This document shows, piece by piece, positions 11,501 to 20,688 of a DNA stretch of 64,000 nucleotides. This DNA is from Aegilops tauschii subsp. strangulata (lineage: Eukaryota > Streptophyta > Magnoliopsida > Poales > Poaceae): positions 649,905,387-649,969,386 of the forward strand of contig NC_053036.3 in NCBI RefSeq assembly GCF_002575655.3. The letters run 5' to 3'. The position numbers and the translations under genes are program-made. Every line of letters starts with the position of its first letter. Position 1 is the stretch's first letter. The notes beneath the pieces are model-generated. The model was given only the letters and a program-made list of their open reading frames with translations. It searched no databases and was not told the DNA's origin.

Positions 11501-14144
11501 TTTTAATTGACTTGTCCTAGTCTACTTGGATGTCATAGAAAAACTCATCATTGATTGCCTTCATGTCTTTGAAGAATGAAACAAGTTTGAATACATCATC
11601 CAAATCATCTTTCCTTGCATTCATGGCTTTCCTGTAAATTACATTCAAACATGCATTTGTTTATTTTTTGCTAGCAAACGGTTGTGAATTAGGATGCTAT
11701 GTACATTGCTGTATGTGGATGTTGGATACTTACTGGTTTAGTAGGTCTCGTCCGGTCATGCTTAGGAAGTAGCTTCCATCTTCATTTTCGGATAGCATGG
11801 ACATGATTGTTGTGTGCTTGACATCATGGTACTGCAGGAGCTTTACGTACACCAAAATAGTGGGGTCATAATTCTTGTGTGAGTGCAAGAATACCAGCAT
11901 GTCATCAGTTTGCATGAGTTGGTGATTATAATTGTACTTAATGTCCACTGCCACGCATGTGTTATCCTCCTGCACCTTCACCATCATTCTTGCATTGCAG
12001 CATGTCCTCTGCGATGTTTTGTTTCGCTGCCTGTCAGCCTCTGAAACAGAAGTTGTGTGTTTCCCTTGAAACGCGCAAACAAAATACTTGTGATTGTCAT
12101 TCCCTCCCATCTTCCTGATTCCAAAACCAGCATGTCTGGCGTATCTGTTATAAAATTCCCTTGCTTTCTCTACATCTTGGAATCGCATCTTTAGTCTTGG
12201 TATTAGATAATCCGGGAGATCTGGCATCTGCAGAAAAAGAAAAAATAATCCCAAACGGCACGTTAAAATGCAGTTTATGAGCTTGTTATCCTGGAGGGAG
12301 CAGAAAATTTTGCAGATAATACAAGATGCGTATATAAATATTTTGTTTCACTTACGTGCGTGTATGATCGCAACTCCACCGGAGTCTGCTGCTGTCCCTC
12401 TGGGATGGGGCACGGCGGAGTAATCATAGCAGGATGTAGGAGTGGATCACGAGGAGGAAGGAGGGCTGAAGATGGCCTCTCTCTTGTTTGCGTCCTTTTT
12501 GCTTGAGGTGGTTGTGGAGGTATTGCGATCCTAGTCTTAGTTTCCTCTTTTGTTTTCTGAAGCAATCCATCTACCTTATGTCCCGTACAATTCTGACTTG
12601 TAGCAGCAGCAGTAGGATCCAACGGTGGTAGTGTGCGGAGCACTCTCCTCCGTGTGTGTGTTCCTGTTGGATTTATCCTGGGATCCGGTTTAGTTGCTTC
12701 GCTTTGGCATTGATGAGGCACACCAGGATAACCTCCAGAGTTACACGCAGGACTTGAGCTAACCCCCTCCTCTATCGGCGTGCTTGGGAGTCTGCTGGTG
12801 GATACAAAGAATGCGCGGGGGATTTCCGGCGTCACCCAATTAGGCGGAGGTGCAAAGTTGTGTGGATAGGGCTGTGGCCCAGCATCTTGGAAGTCTCCAT
12901 GTGTTTTGGGTGTCATCCATTATTGGTCTGGAGCAGGTTGGCAATGCTGTTGGTGAGTTTGAGGTGTGACCCATTGAGGGGGTGGTGCAATGCGTATAGG
13001 CTTAGGATTGTGTACTTGCTGCTGGGAACTTCTAAGCTTCTTCATGCGTCTCTTGTCTTGCTGACATAAAAGAAAAAAATGTTTATCAGCACACAAGTTA
13101 CATCTGCCTATAACTTTGTAACTGAACTGAGCATTATTCACACACTGAACTTCTCATATAAAAGTGGTGTTCATGTATATGTTTTTCCCCTAGGACAGGC
13201 ATCACACTCTGCACTGAGTTGAGCATCTACCAATATCTTTGTACCTAAACTGAGCACCCTTCACAGAATGAACCTCACATTCTGTTAATTCCACACTTTT
13301 TGATTACTCATGTGTACCTGAACTGAGAACTCTCCATAACCTGAACTTCTTGTTTTGCAAAGGGGAAATACTGCCTACAGTTAAAAAACCTAAACCTTCA
13401 TGAGTTTGTATGGTTGAACCACTAGTGCATATCAACCTGACCTTCATGTGATCACATGTATGTTTTATTTTCCTTTTATTTTTTGCACACAACCATATAC
13501 ATACCAACCTGAACTCTAGCACACTTAATAGTTGAACTTCACATGGCTCTTAATAGTTGAACCACTAGTGCATACCAACCTGAACTCTAGCACACTTTAT
13601 ATTTCCAAATGTTTCTGCAGCCTGGACTGAGGCTCACAAACTACCTGAACTTCACATGTGAATGCAGACATATTTCCAAATGTTTTTGCAGCCTGGACTG
13701 AGGCTCACAAACTACCTGAACTTCGCATGGCTGTAAGAAAATAAAAAATAGAAGGAAGTTCAACCATACCTTGGCTAGAAGTTCGGCCAACCTTTTTCCA
13801 GCAGTAGATAGGCCACCTTGAGAGCAATTCGTCGGAGAGCTAGGAGAGGAACCACATGGAAATCCATGCCTTGCATAGGGCGCGAAGTTCATCTGCATAA
13901 AGCAAGAAGGTCAGGCAAGTCCAGATTGAAGAAGAAGGCAAGAAGTGGGAGGAAGTTCATCCACCGTTGTTGGATTTGGAGGCGTCGCCGATGCCGGCTC
14001 CGCCGCGGAGTTGCTCCGTTGGCCGTGCCGATTCCCGTAGCTTGCGTCGGGGCCCTCATCTGCTCTGCCAAGGCGTTGGGCGGTGAGGATGGAAGGAGGA
14101 TGCGGCTTCCGGAAGTCCATGGCGGCTTCGCCGCGTCCTGGCAA
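8514..14144 (-). pseudogene. FAR1-type MULE transposase, disrupted
   Basis: Exons in coding order are about 14144-13966 (weak), 13892-13770, 13060-12356, 12227-11734, 11631-11249, 10589-10132, 10008-9733 and 9619-8514. The 12227 exon encodes a FAR1 DNA-binding domain (FQDVEKAREFYNRYARHAGF, with later Cys/His residues). The next two exons encode the MULE transposase core, with DTTYKTNRF holding a catalytic Asp. CECKLWTHTGLFCLH across the last junction is a SWIM zinc finger. The last exon adds two CX2CX5HX4C knuckles, a long Glu/Asp tract and a basic end. Breaks are an in-frame TAA at 12920-12922, an in-frame TAG at 11517-11519 and a frameshift around 9811-9830. Family members are transposases, and host FHY3/FAR1 factors derive from them. 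This copy cannot make full-length protein. Confidence 0.8.
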
Positions 14145-14468
14145 CGCGGGCTCCCTCGCGCCGGCGTCCGCCGTCGCTCGCTCGCCCGCGCCGGTGGTCG
14201 GCTAGGAGGTAGGACGGAGGGGTGGCGGTGGATCCGGTCGACCAGGCACTGGAGACGGAGGGGAGGCGGCAGATCCGGCGAAATCAGCTACGAAAGAGGG
14301 CGGAGGTCGGGGCACGAGGGGAGGAGCGACGAGGAGGGGGGTTGGGCGGCTTGGGATCGGGATCGGGATCAGGGTCAGGTGGATCCTGTCGGGACGGCTC
14401 GGGATCAGGTGGGATGCTGTCGGGCCGGGCCGGCAGTTCAGGGAAGTTCGGGAATCTGTGTTCGGGCC

Positions 14469-14476
14469 CTATATAG
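14469..14476 (-). promoter_or_regulatory. Likely TATA box of the transposase gene
   Basis: CTATATAG lies in a GGGCCCTATATAGGGGC context, 325 bp upstream of the first plausible ATG on the minus strand and followed by a GC-rich leader-like stretch (14440-14150). It is the only TATA-like site in the right place. Confidence 0.4.
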
Positions 14477-14529
14477 GGGCTGCTGTGATCCAAATAACTA
14501 TTATAATCTTGGAATTAGAATAGTGTTGT

Positions 14530-14531
<2 letters not shown>

Positions 14532-14586
<55 letters not shown>
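14532..14586. repeat. (AT)n microsatellite
   Basis: An uninterrupted TA dinucleotide run of about 55 bp separates the presumed right end of the MULE from CACTA terminal sequence. It is likely to be length-variable between accessions. Confidence 0.95.
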
Positions 14587-14589
<3 letters not shown>

Positions 14590-14936
14590 CGTTTCTACGA
14601 GAAATTCTATTTATATGTATGCATAACGTGCACAATATGTAGTATCCTAAAATAGTAGCAAATGAAAAAAATAAATGGAAACCAAAAAATTAAAGGAAAA
14701 AGAAATCATAAACCCAAAACCCCCTAAACCTTTTAGTACCGGTTGGTGTTACCAACCGGTACTAAAGGTCTCCCCGCCCCCGGCGGTGGCTCGTGCCACG
14801 TGGTGGCCCTTTAGTGGCAGTTCGTGTTGAACCGGTACTAAAGGGGGACCTTTAGTCCCCACCCTTTAGTGTCAGTTACAAAACCGGCACTAAAGGGCCT
14901 TATGAACCGGTGATAAAGCCCAGTTCTACACTAGTG
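14590..14936. mobile_element. Terminal region of a CACTA transposon
   Basis: The segment ends at 14936 with TTCTACACTAGTG, the reverse complement of a CACTAGTGTAGAA terminus. Inside it are repeated subterminal motifs TTTAGTACCGGTT, ACCGGTACTAAAG and CCTTTAGTG in both orientations, typical of Triticeae CACTA elements. The other end is not recognisable in the window, so the rest is displaced, deleted or beyond the left edge. Immediately to the right the sequence becomes Copia LTR. Confidence 0.75.
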
Positions 14937-16393
14937 ATGAATGGAAGGGGAGGAGAGGCGGCCTGGGGGCGCCCCAAGTGGGGTCGAATCCCACTTGGGC
15001 TCCTACCCTGGTCCCCCCCCCCCTTCCTTGTATAGGCGCCAGGGGAAGGAAGGGGGAGGTGGCGCCCCCCCCCCCCCCTTTCCTTTCTCCCATGAGGAAG
15101 GGAAGGAAGGAGAGACTTGCCCTCCCCCCTTTCCTTTCCCTAGGGCTGGCCGACCTGGTGGAGGGGCGCACTAGCCCCTTGTGGGCTGGTCTATCCCTCC
15201 CTTGGCCCATTAAGCCCATATCTTTGCCAGGAGGGGGGGTGCCCGGAACCCCTTCCGGTGACCCTATATGTACTTGGTACCCTTTGGAACACTTCCGGTG
15301 TCCGAATACCATCGTCCTATATATATAAATCCTTACCTCTCGACCATTTTGAGACTCCTCGTCATGTCCGTGATCTCATCCGGGACTCCGAACAACTTTA
15401 GGTCACCAAATCACATAACTTATATAATACTAAATCGTCATCGAATGTTAAGCGTGCAAACCCTACGGGTTCGAGAACTATGGTGACATGACCGAGACAC
15501 CTCTCCGATCAATAACCAATAGCGGAACCTCGATGCTCATATTGGCTCCTATATATTCTACTAAGATCTTTATCGGTCGAACCATTATGACAACATACGT
15601 TATTCCGTTACCGACCCGAGGTTCGATCGTCGGTATCTTCATACCTAGTTCAATCTCGTTACCGGCAAGTCTCTTTACTCGTTCCGTAATACATCATCCT
15701 ATAACTAACTCATTAGTCACTTTGCTTGCAAGACTTCTTATGATGTGCATTACCGAGAGGGCCAGAGATACCTCTCCGAAACTTGGGGTGACAAATCCTA
15801 ATCTCGATCTATCCCAACTCAACAGACACCTTCGGAGATACCTGTAGAGCATCTTTATAATCACCCAGTTACGTTGTGACGTTTGATAGCACATAAGGCA
15901 TTCCTTCGGTATCCGGGAGTTGCATAATCTCATAGTCGAAGGAATGTGTATTTGACATGAAGAAAGGTGCATGGATGTCGTTAGCTCGTGCCATAAGTTG
16001 TTGGGTTAAGTCTTGTAATGAGCGCAACCCTTGTGTTTAGTTGCCACTATGAGTTTGGAACCCTGAACAAACTGCCGGTGTTAAGAATAACAATAAAACT
16101 GAACGATCATTATGCTAAGCTAACAGATGGCTCTTGTCCATCACATCTTTCTCCTGATGATGTGATCCCGTTATCAAATGACAACACATGTCTATGGTTA
16201 GGAAACCTTAACCATCTTTAATCAACGAGCTACTCTAGTAGAGGCTCACTAGGGACATGGTGTTTGTTTATGTATCACACATGTATTAAGGTTTCCTATC
16301 AATACAATTCTAGCATGAATAATAAACCTTTATCATGAATAAGGAAATATAAAATAACAACTTTATTATTGCCTCTAGGGCATATTTCCTTCA
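14937..16393 (-). mobile_element. Copia LTR copy A, truncated by the CACTA element
   Basis: On the minus strand this starts TGAAGGAAATATGCCC at 16393, the variant start of Angela/BARE-like LTRs, and runs to 14937, where the CACTA end cuts it near the promoter region. It aligns along most of its length with copy B at 16394-17887, apart from the 120-bp plastid rDNA insert. No gag or pol sequence lies beside it, so it is a solo or fragment LTR. Open reading frames within it are not genes. Confidence 0.8.
15966..16085 (+). pseudogene. Nuclear insertion of a plastid 16S rDNA fragment
   Basis: About 120 bp matches the conserved 16S rRNA stretch containing GTTGGGTTAAGTC, GAGCGCAACCC, TGTTTAGTTGCC and GAGTTTGGAACCCTGAACA. 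The TTTAGTTGCC and TTTGGAACCCTGAAC signatures are those of plant plastids rather than of mitochondrial 18S or typical enterobacterial 16S. Compared with the rDNA consensus, many differences are C-to-T or G-to-A (TCGTTAGCTCG, TCTTGTAATGAG), as expected for a methylated nuclear copy. LTR copy B lacks the insert: there GAAGAAAG continues directly into AATAGCAATAAAACTG. It is far too short to be a functional rRNA gene. Confidence 0.85.
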
Positions 16394-17887
16394 CGGTGAT
16401 GGTGAAGTGATCCGCGCAGGGCTTTCCCTAAGCACTACGAAGATATGGCCGGAGGCATAAACTATGGAGGGGGCGTCTCACACGGCTAACAGTTGATGTT
16501 GTGTGTTCTAGGCCCCCCCCCCCACATATATATAGGTGGGAGGGGAGGAGAGGCAGCCAGGGGATGCCCCAAGTGGGGCCGAATCCCACTTGGGCTCCTG
16601 CCATGGTTCGCCCCCCCCCCCTCCACATTCCTTGTATAGGCGCCAGGAGAAGGAAGGGGGAGGTGGCGCCCCCTTTCCTTTCTCCCTTGAGGAGGGGAAG
16701 GAAGGAGGGACTTGCCCTCCCCCCTTTCCTTTCCCTAGGGTTGGCCGGCCTGGTGGAGGGGCGCACCGGCCCCTTATGGGTTGGTTTGTCCCTCCCTTGG
16801 CCCATTAAGCCTATATCTTTGCCCGGAAGGGGGGTTGCCCGGAACCCCTTCCGGTGACCCTATATGTACTCAGTACCCTCTGAAACACTTTCGGTGTCTG
16901 AATACCATCTTTCTATATATCAGTCTTTACCGCTCGACCATTTCGAGACTCCTCTTCATGTCCGTGATCTCGTCCAGGACTCCGAACAACATTCGGTCAC
17001 CAAATCACATAACTCATATAATACTAAATCGTCATCGAACGTTAAGCCTGCGGACACTACGGGTTCGAGAACTATGTAGACATGATCAAGACACCTCTCC
17101 GGTCAATAACCAATAGCAGAACCTGGATGCTCATATTGCCTCCCACATATTCTACGAAAATCTTTATCGGTCGAACCGTTATGACAACATACGTTATTCC
17201 CTGTGTCCATCGGTATGTTACCTGCCCAAGATTCGATCTTCGGTATCTTCATACCTAGTTCAATCTCGTTACCGGCAAGTCTCTTTACTCATTCTGTAAT
17301 ACATCATCATGTAACTAACTCATTAGTCAATTGGCCTACAAGGCTTCTTATGATGTGCATTACCGAGAGGGCCCAGAGATACCTCTCCGATACTCGGAGT
17401 GACAAATTCTAATCTCGATCTATGTCAACTCAACAGACACCTTCGGAGATACCTGTAGAGCATCTTTATAATCACCCAGTTACGTTGTGACGTTTGATAC
17501 CACACAAGGCATTCCTTCGGTATCCGAGAGTTGCATAATCTCATAGTCGAAGGAATATGTATTTGACATGAAGAAAGCAATAGCAATAAAACTGAATGAT
17601 CATTATGCTAAGCTAACGGATGGTTCTTGTCCATCACATCATTCTCCTAATGATGTGATCCCGTTATCAAATGACAACTCATGTCCATGGTTATGAAACC
17701 TTAACCATCTTTGATCAATGAGCTAGTCAAGTAGAGGCTCACTAGGGACACCGTGTTTGTCTATGTATTCACATATGTATTTAGGTTTCCGATCAATACA
17801 ATTCTAGCATGAATAATAAACATTTTTCATGAATAAGGAAATATAAAATAACAACTTTATTATTGTCTCTAGGGCATATCTCCTTCA
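16394..17887 (-). mobile_element. Copia LTR copy B
   Basis: This is a second copy of the same LTR type in the same orientation, starting TGAAGGAGATATGCCC on the minus strand at 17887. It includes a TATATATA promoter stretch near 16525. It stops at 16394 inside sequence resembling the R/U5 part (CCCTGCGCGGATCACTTCACC), where copy A begins directly. The simplest reading is that copy A inserted into copy B, or that unequal recombination joined two LTRs. No coding region is present. Confidence 0.75.
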
Positions 17888-20539
17888 ATAAGTAGACAGT
17901 TAAACTTACCAACGTCTACTACTAGTACTCCACTCCAAACCCGCTATCCAGCATGCATCTCAAAGTAATAAGTTCGTAAGAAATAGAGTAACGCAATAAA
18001 TAACATGACATAATATAGATAGGAAAAAAACATATTTCACAGTTTCAAATTTTGTGAAAACTTATATGGGTTCAGTAAAAATGTGTGATCGTTTTCTGAA
18101 ATATTGTAATTTATTGGCTACACAGGAAAAACAAAATTCGGGCCCATAAACGAAACAATTTGGCCCATTTGGAAATAGATATTTGTCTCTTTTTTACGCC
18201 ACACGTAAAAATATAATATTATTAAAAAAATCCACATACATAGTATACATGTGTATGCGTATTAAAAAAGATTTTTTGTGTTGTATAAAATGGTATTTAA
18301 ATACCAAGATCCATGGAGCTCGGTCTCCACTGGCATTTTTTGTAGGAAAGCCATTTAATATACATTAAAAAAATCTCCATATTTCAAGTTTTTGTAAGTT
18401 CTCATGTGTGCCTATTACGAGCGATGCTATTTTCATACCAAGTATGGAGCACATATGCATTGTCAACTTGTCATAAAAAATATTTAACCGTTTAGGACAT
18501 ATACGAACACACAAATGAGAGCCGATAAACAAGCTAACAAATCCTTGCAGACACCTCATAAACTCTCTAAAACGTTTTTTTTTTGCACCTAGGATAGACA
18601 AGCATATGGTCTAGAATTTTCTATTTACACATACACGTTCAGATAAAGAAACATACACACTATACACCTTTTGTCAAGGTATTTGTTAGAAAATATGTTG
18701 TAGAGCTCTCTACCATGTATTTAAGTATAACAAAATGGACCACAATACATACATATACCCTATAATTCATTTGAGTGCCACGGAAAAATATTGATGTGTG
18801 TGATTTGGTCATTCTTTATGTTGCTGTTGTCGGGATACTTGCTTAAATTAAAGGTTTTCTAAGAAATAATGCATCAAAAGTGAAATAGTTAATATAACTT
18901 TTGATGCAAAACGATTTACAATTTAAGTGCATTTTGAATGGCATATGTTAATATTGTATAATAATATTGTGTCTTATCTATTTTATCTATAATATCAAAC
19001 GATCAATTTTATAAAGTGTACTAGAAAACTATAGTTGAATTATGAAAGTCATTTATATTTGAATCTCAAACCGTTATACTGTTTAACGAGCGACATATAC
19101 ACAACCCATTTATGCTTTATTTGGTGAAGAACAAAGTTTTGAAACAGAATGGAGAATTCCATCGGTTAAAGTTTGGCTGAATTCAGTACTCTATTAATGC
19201 TTAAATATTTATTTTTTTGTCCCTTTTTTCGTAGCACCATTGGGCTCGTGACACCCTGAGTTTGTAACACGATACTAAACAACAAACTAAATATTAAAAA
19301 TGTGATTAAATAAGAATATATCAAGCTTATTTGGTTTCTTTTTATTTGCTCCTTATTTTGTCCCTTTGCCTTCGTCAAAAACTAAATTTTGGTCAACTCA
19401 AGTTGGCCCCAAATGAAATTGTATGAACTCCTAAGACAATAATGTGCTTAATATATTTCACCGAATGTTCCGATTTATAAATTATCATTATTAGTTGTTG
19501 GATAATATGCGTACACACTTCTTTCATACTTCGACACTATTTTGTTTGTTGAAAATACTATCTTTCTAAATAGACGACGTCATGTATTCTCAGAAGGTTA
19601 TCGCCTCAAACCTCCTGCCCAAATCAGGGACCCTTGATCTTCAAATCATTAGGGCAACTCTAAGGGAAGCCCCCCCCCCCCCCCCCCCCCCCCCCAAACT
19701 ATGTCCAGAGGGAAAAACACCCGCACTATGAGCTCCCCTCAAAGTTGGGCCAAATGTGTGAATTGTCCAAACTCTTCCAAACCCAATCTACATGGAGGGG
19801 GAAAATAGGGTCGTCCATACATGTCCGCCACATCGTCTCAACATGCTGTGCCCATCCCATCCCAAACTAAACCCCCTGTCAGGTCCTCACAATCTCTCTC
19901 TACTGTATCATTTGCTTAACGCCTCCCCTAAACCCTAGCTTTGATTCACCCACCATCTGTCATTGGCTCATTGCGATGGATCGAGCCGATCCACCAAAAC
20001 AGTTGTCGGACCAATGGTGGACACTAGAGTTCGCTTCACATCCCCGTTGCCCTGACGTTGGTCCAATAGTTGTGCACCGTTCACATCACCCCGAAGCGGG
20101 TCAAGCGAAAGTGGACCATCCCCAGCACCCAGGCGTTGAGTGCTAACCCGCCGCCACCACTGTGGCTCGAGTCAAGTGGCAGTGCTCCGTCCCCAGCACC
20201 TTGACACTGGTGGAGTAGCGGCACTGCGTCTATCTTGTCCAACAATCCAGCGTGGAGCGTCCCTATCTGTGTCTGATTCTCATGAAAGATGAGCGAAAAT
20301 GGGGGAGGATAAATGGGGTATGTTGTTGGAGTGGAGAATTTATTTTGGCACAAACCAATGCTTACTGCGGACATATGGGGTGAAAATTTTACGGTTATCC
20401 GTCCGTATGCCTTTATATCCATATGATTCATTGTTTTCTTTGGCCGACTCTAAAGCAGAATTTACTCTACTACATGATTGATTAATCTTCAATCCTCACA
20501 TAATAATTTAGCTTGGTAAGACGCAAGCAATGAACAAAC
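17888..20539. other. AT-rich non-coding stretch with poly-C tract
   Basis: 17888-19640 is AT-rich, with no convincing exon, LTR or repeat visible. A run of 26 C residues is at 19670-19695, preceded by GGGCAACTCTAAGG, which resembles the ends of small Harbinger or Mutator MITEs; no matching inverted end was found. 19700-20500 is more GC-rich and gene-flank-like. Its longest frame (minus strand, 20431-20081) has no recognisable domain. Confidence 0.5.
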
Positions 20540-20688
20540 TGTATGGGATTATGATTGCATGATGTATTGCTCTTCGTGCATAGGCACGTATATATGAAGA
20601 GTACAAAGGTGGGTCACGGACCTCAACTATACAAGGAACTAGGAGGCGGGCCCAATACACAACATGCACATAACACATATACTCAACA
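20540..20688 (-). repeat. 3' LTR of the short-LTR Copia element
   Basis: On the minus strand it runs from TGTTGAGTATATGTG to a CATA/CA-type end. It matches 24863-25014 with scattered substitutions and small indels (for example GAAGAGTACAAAG against GATGTACAAAG). The divergence between the LTRs indicates an old insertion. Confidence 0.8.

Larger units (their letters stand above)
3440..13740 (+). repeat. Dispersed TGAACTTC octamer, strand-biased
   Basis: The octamer TGAACTTC (commonly CCTGAACTTCTG or CTTGAACTTCACA) recurs several dozen times in the introns of the plus-strand protease gene, in the spacer and in the introns of the minus-strand transposase gene. Almost all copies read in the same direction on the plus strand, even inside minus-strand introns (for example 10630-11060 and 13130-13720). 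Reverse copies such as GAAGTTCA near 13755 are rare. Exons are nearly free of it. Confidence 0.8.
2113..14521. mobile_element. Mutator-like element with Ulp1 protease and FAR1-type transposase genes
   Basis: Two convergent multi-exon genes lie here: Ulp1-like protease units on the plus strand (2237-7364) and a FAR1/MULE transposase on the minus strand (14144-8514). This pairing is known from plant MULEs that carry Ulp1-like genes (Kaonashi-type elements). All introns and the spacer share the TGAACTTC octamer, which supports a single element. Terminal inverted repeats and a 9-bp target duplication could not be defined. The left end seems cut by the LTR ending at 2112, and the right end lies near the (AT)n tract after 14521. 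Stops and frameshifts in both genes show the copy is not autonomous. Confidence 0.65.

Noticed and set aside
13818..14588. Plus-strand Arg/Gly-rich frame of 256 codons running into the (AT)n tract
   Set aside because: It covers the GC-rich leader of the minus-strand transposase and ends in translated microsatellite; there is no domain.
14926..15328. Overlapping Pro/Gly-rich frames in the LTR copies (also 16428-16857)
   Set aside because: They fall in the GC-rich promoter part of Copia LTR copies and are not conserved between the two copies.
15966..16085. Genuine 16S rRNA gene
   Set aside because: Only about 120 bp of the roughly 1.5 kb gene is present, it has many substitutions and it lies within an LTR.
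19646..20480. Harbinger-type element starting at GGGCAACTCTAAGG
   Set aside because: No inverted partner end was found; the similar GACTCTAAAG near 20448 is in direct orientation, and no target duplication is visible.
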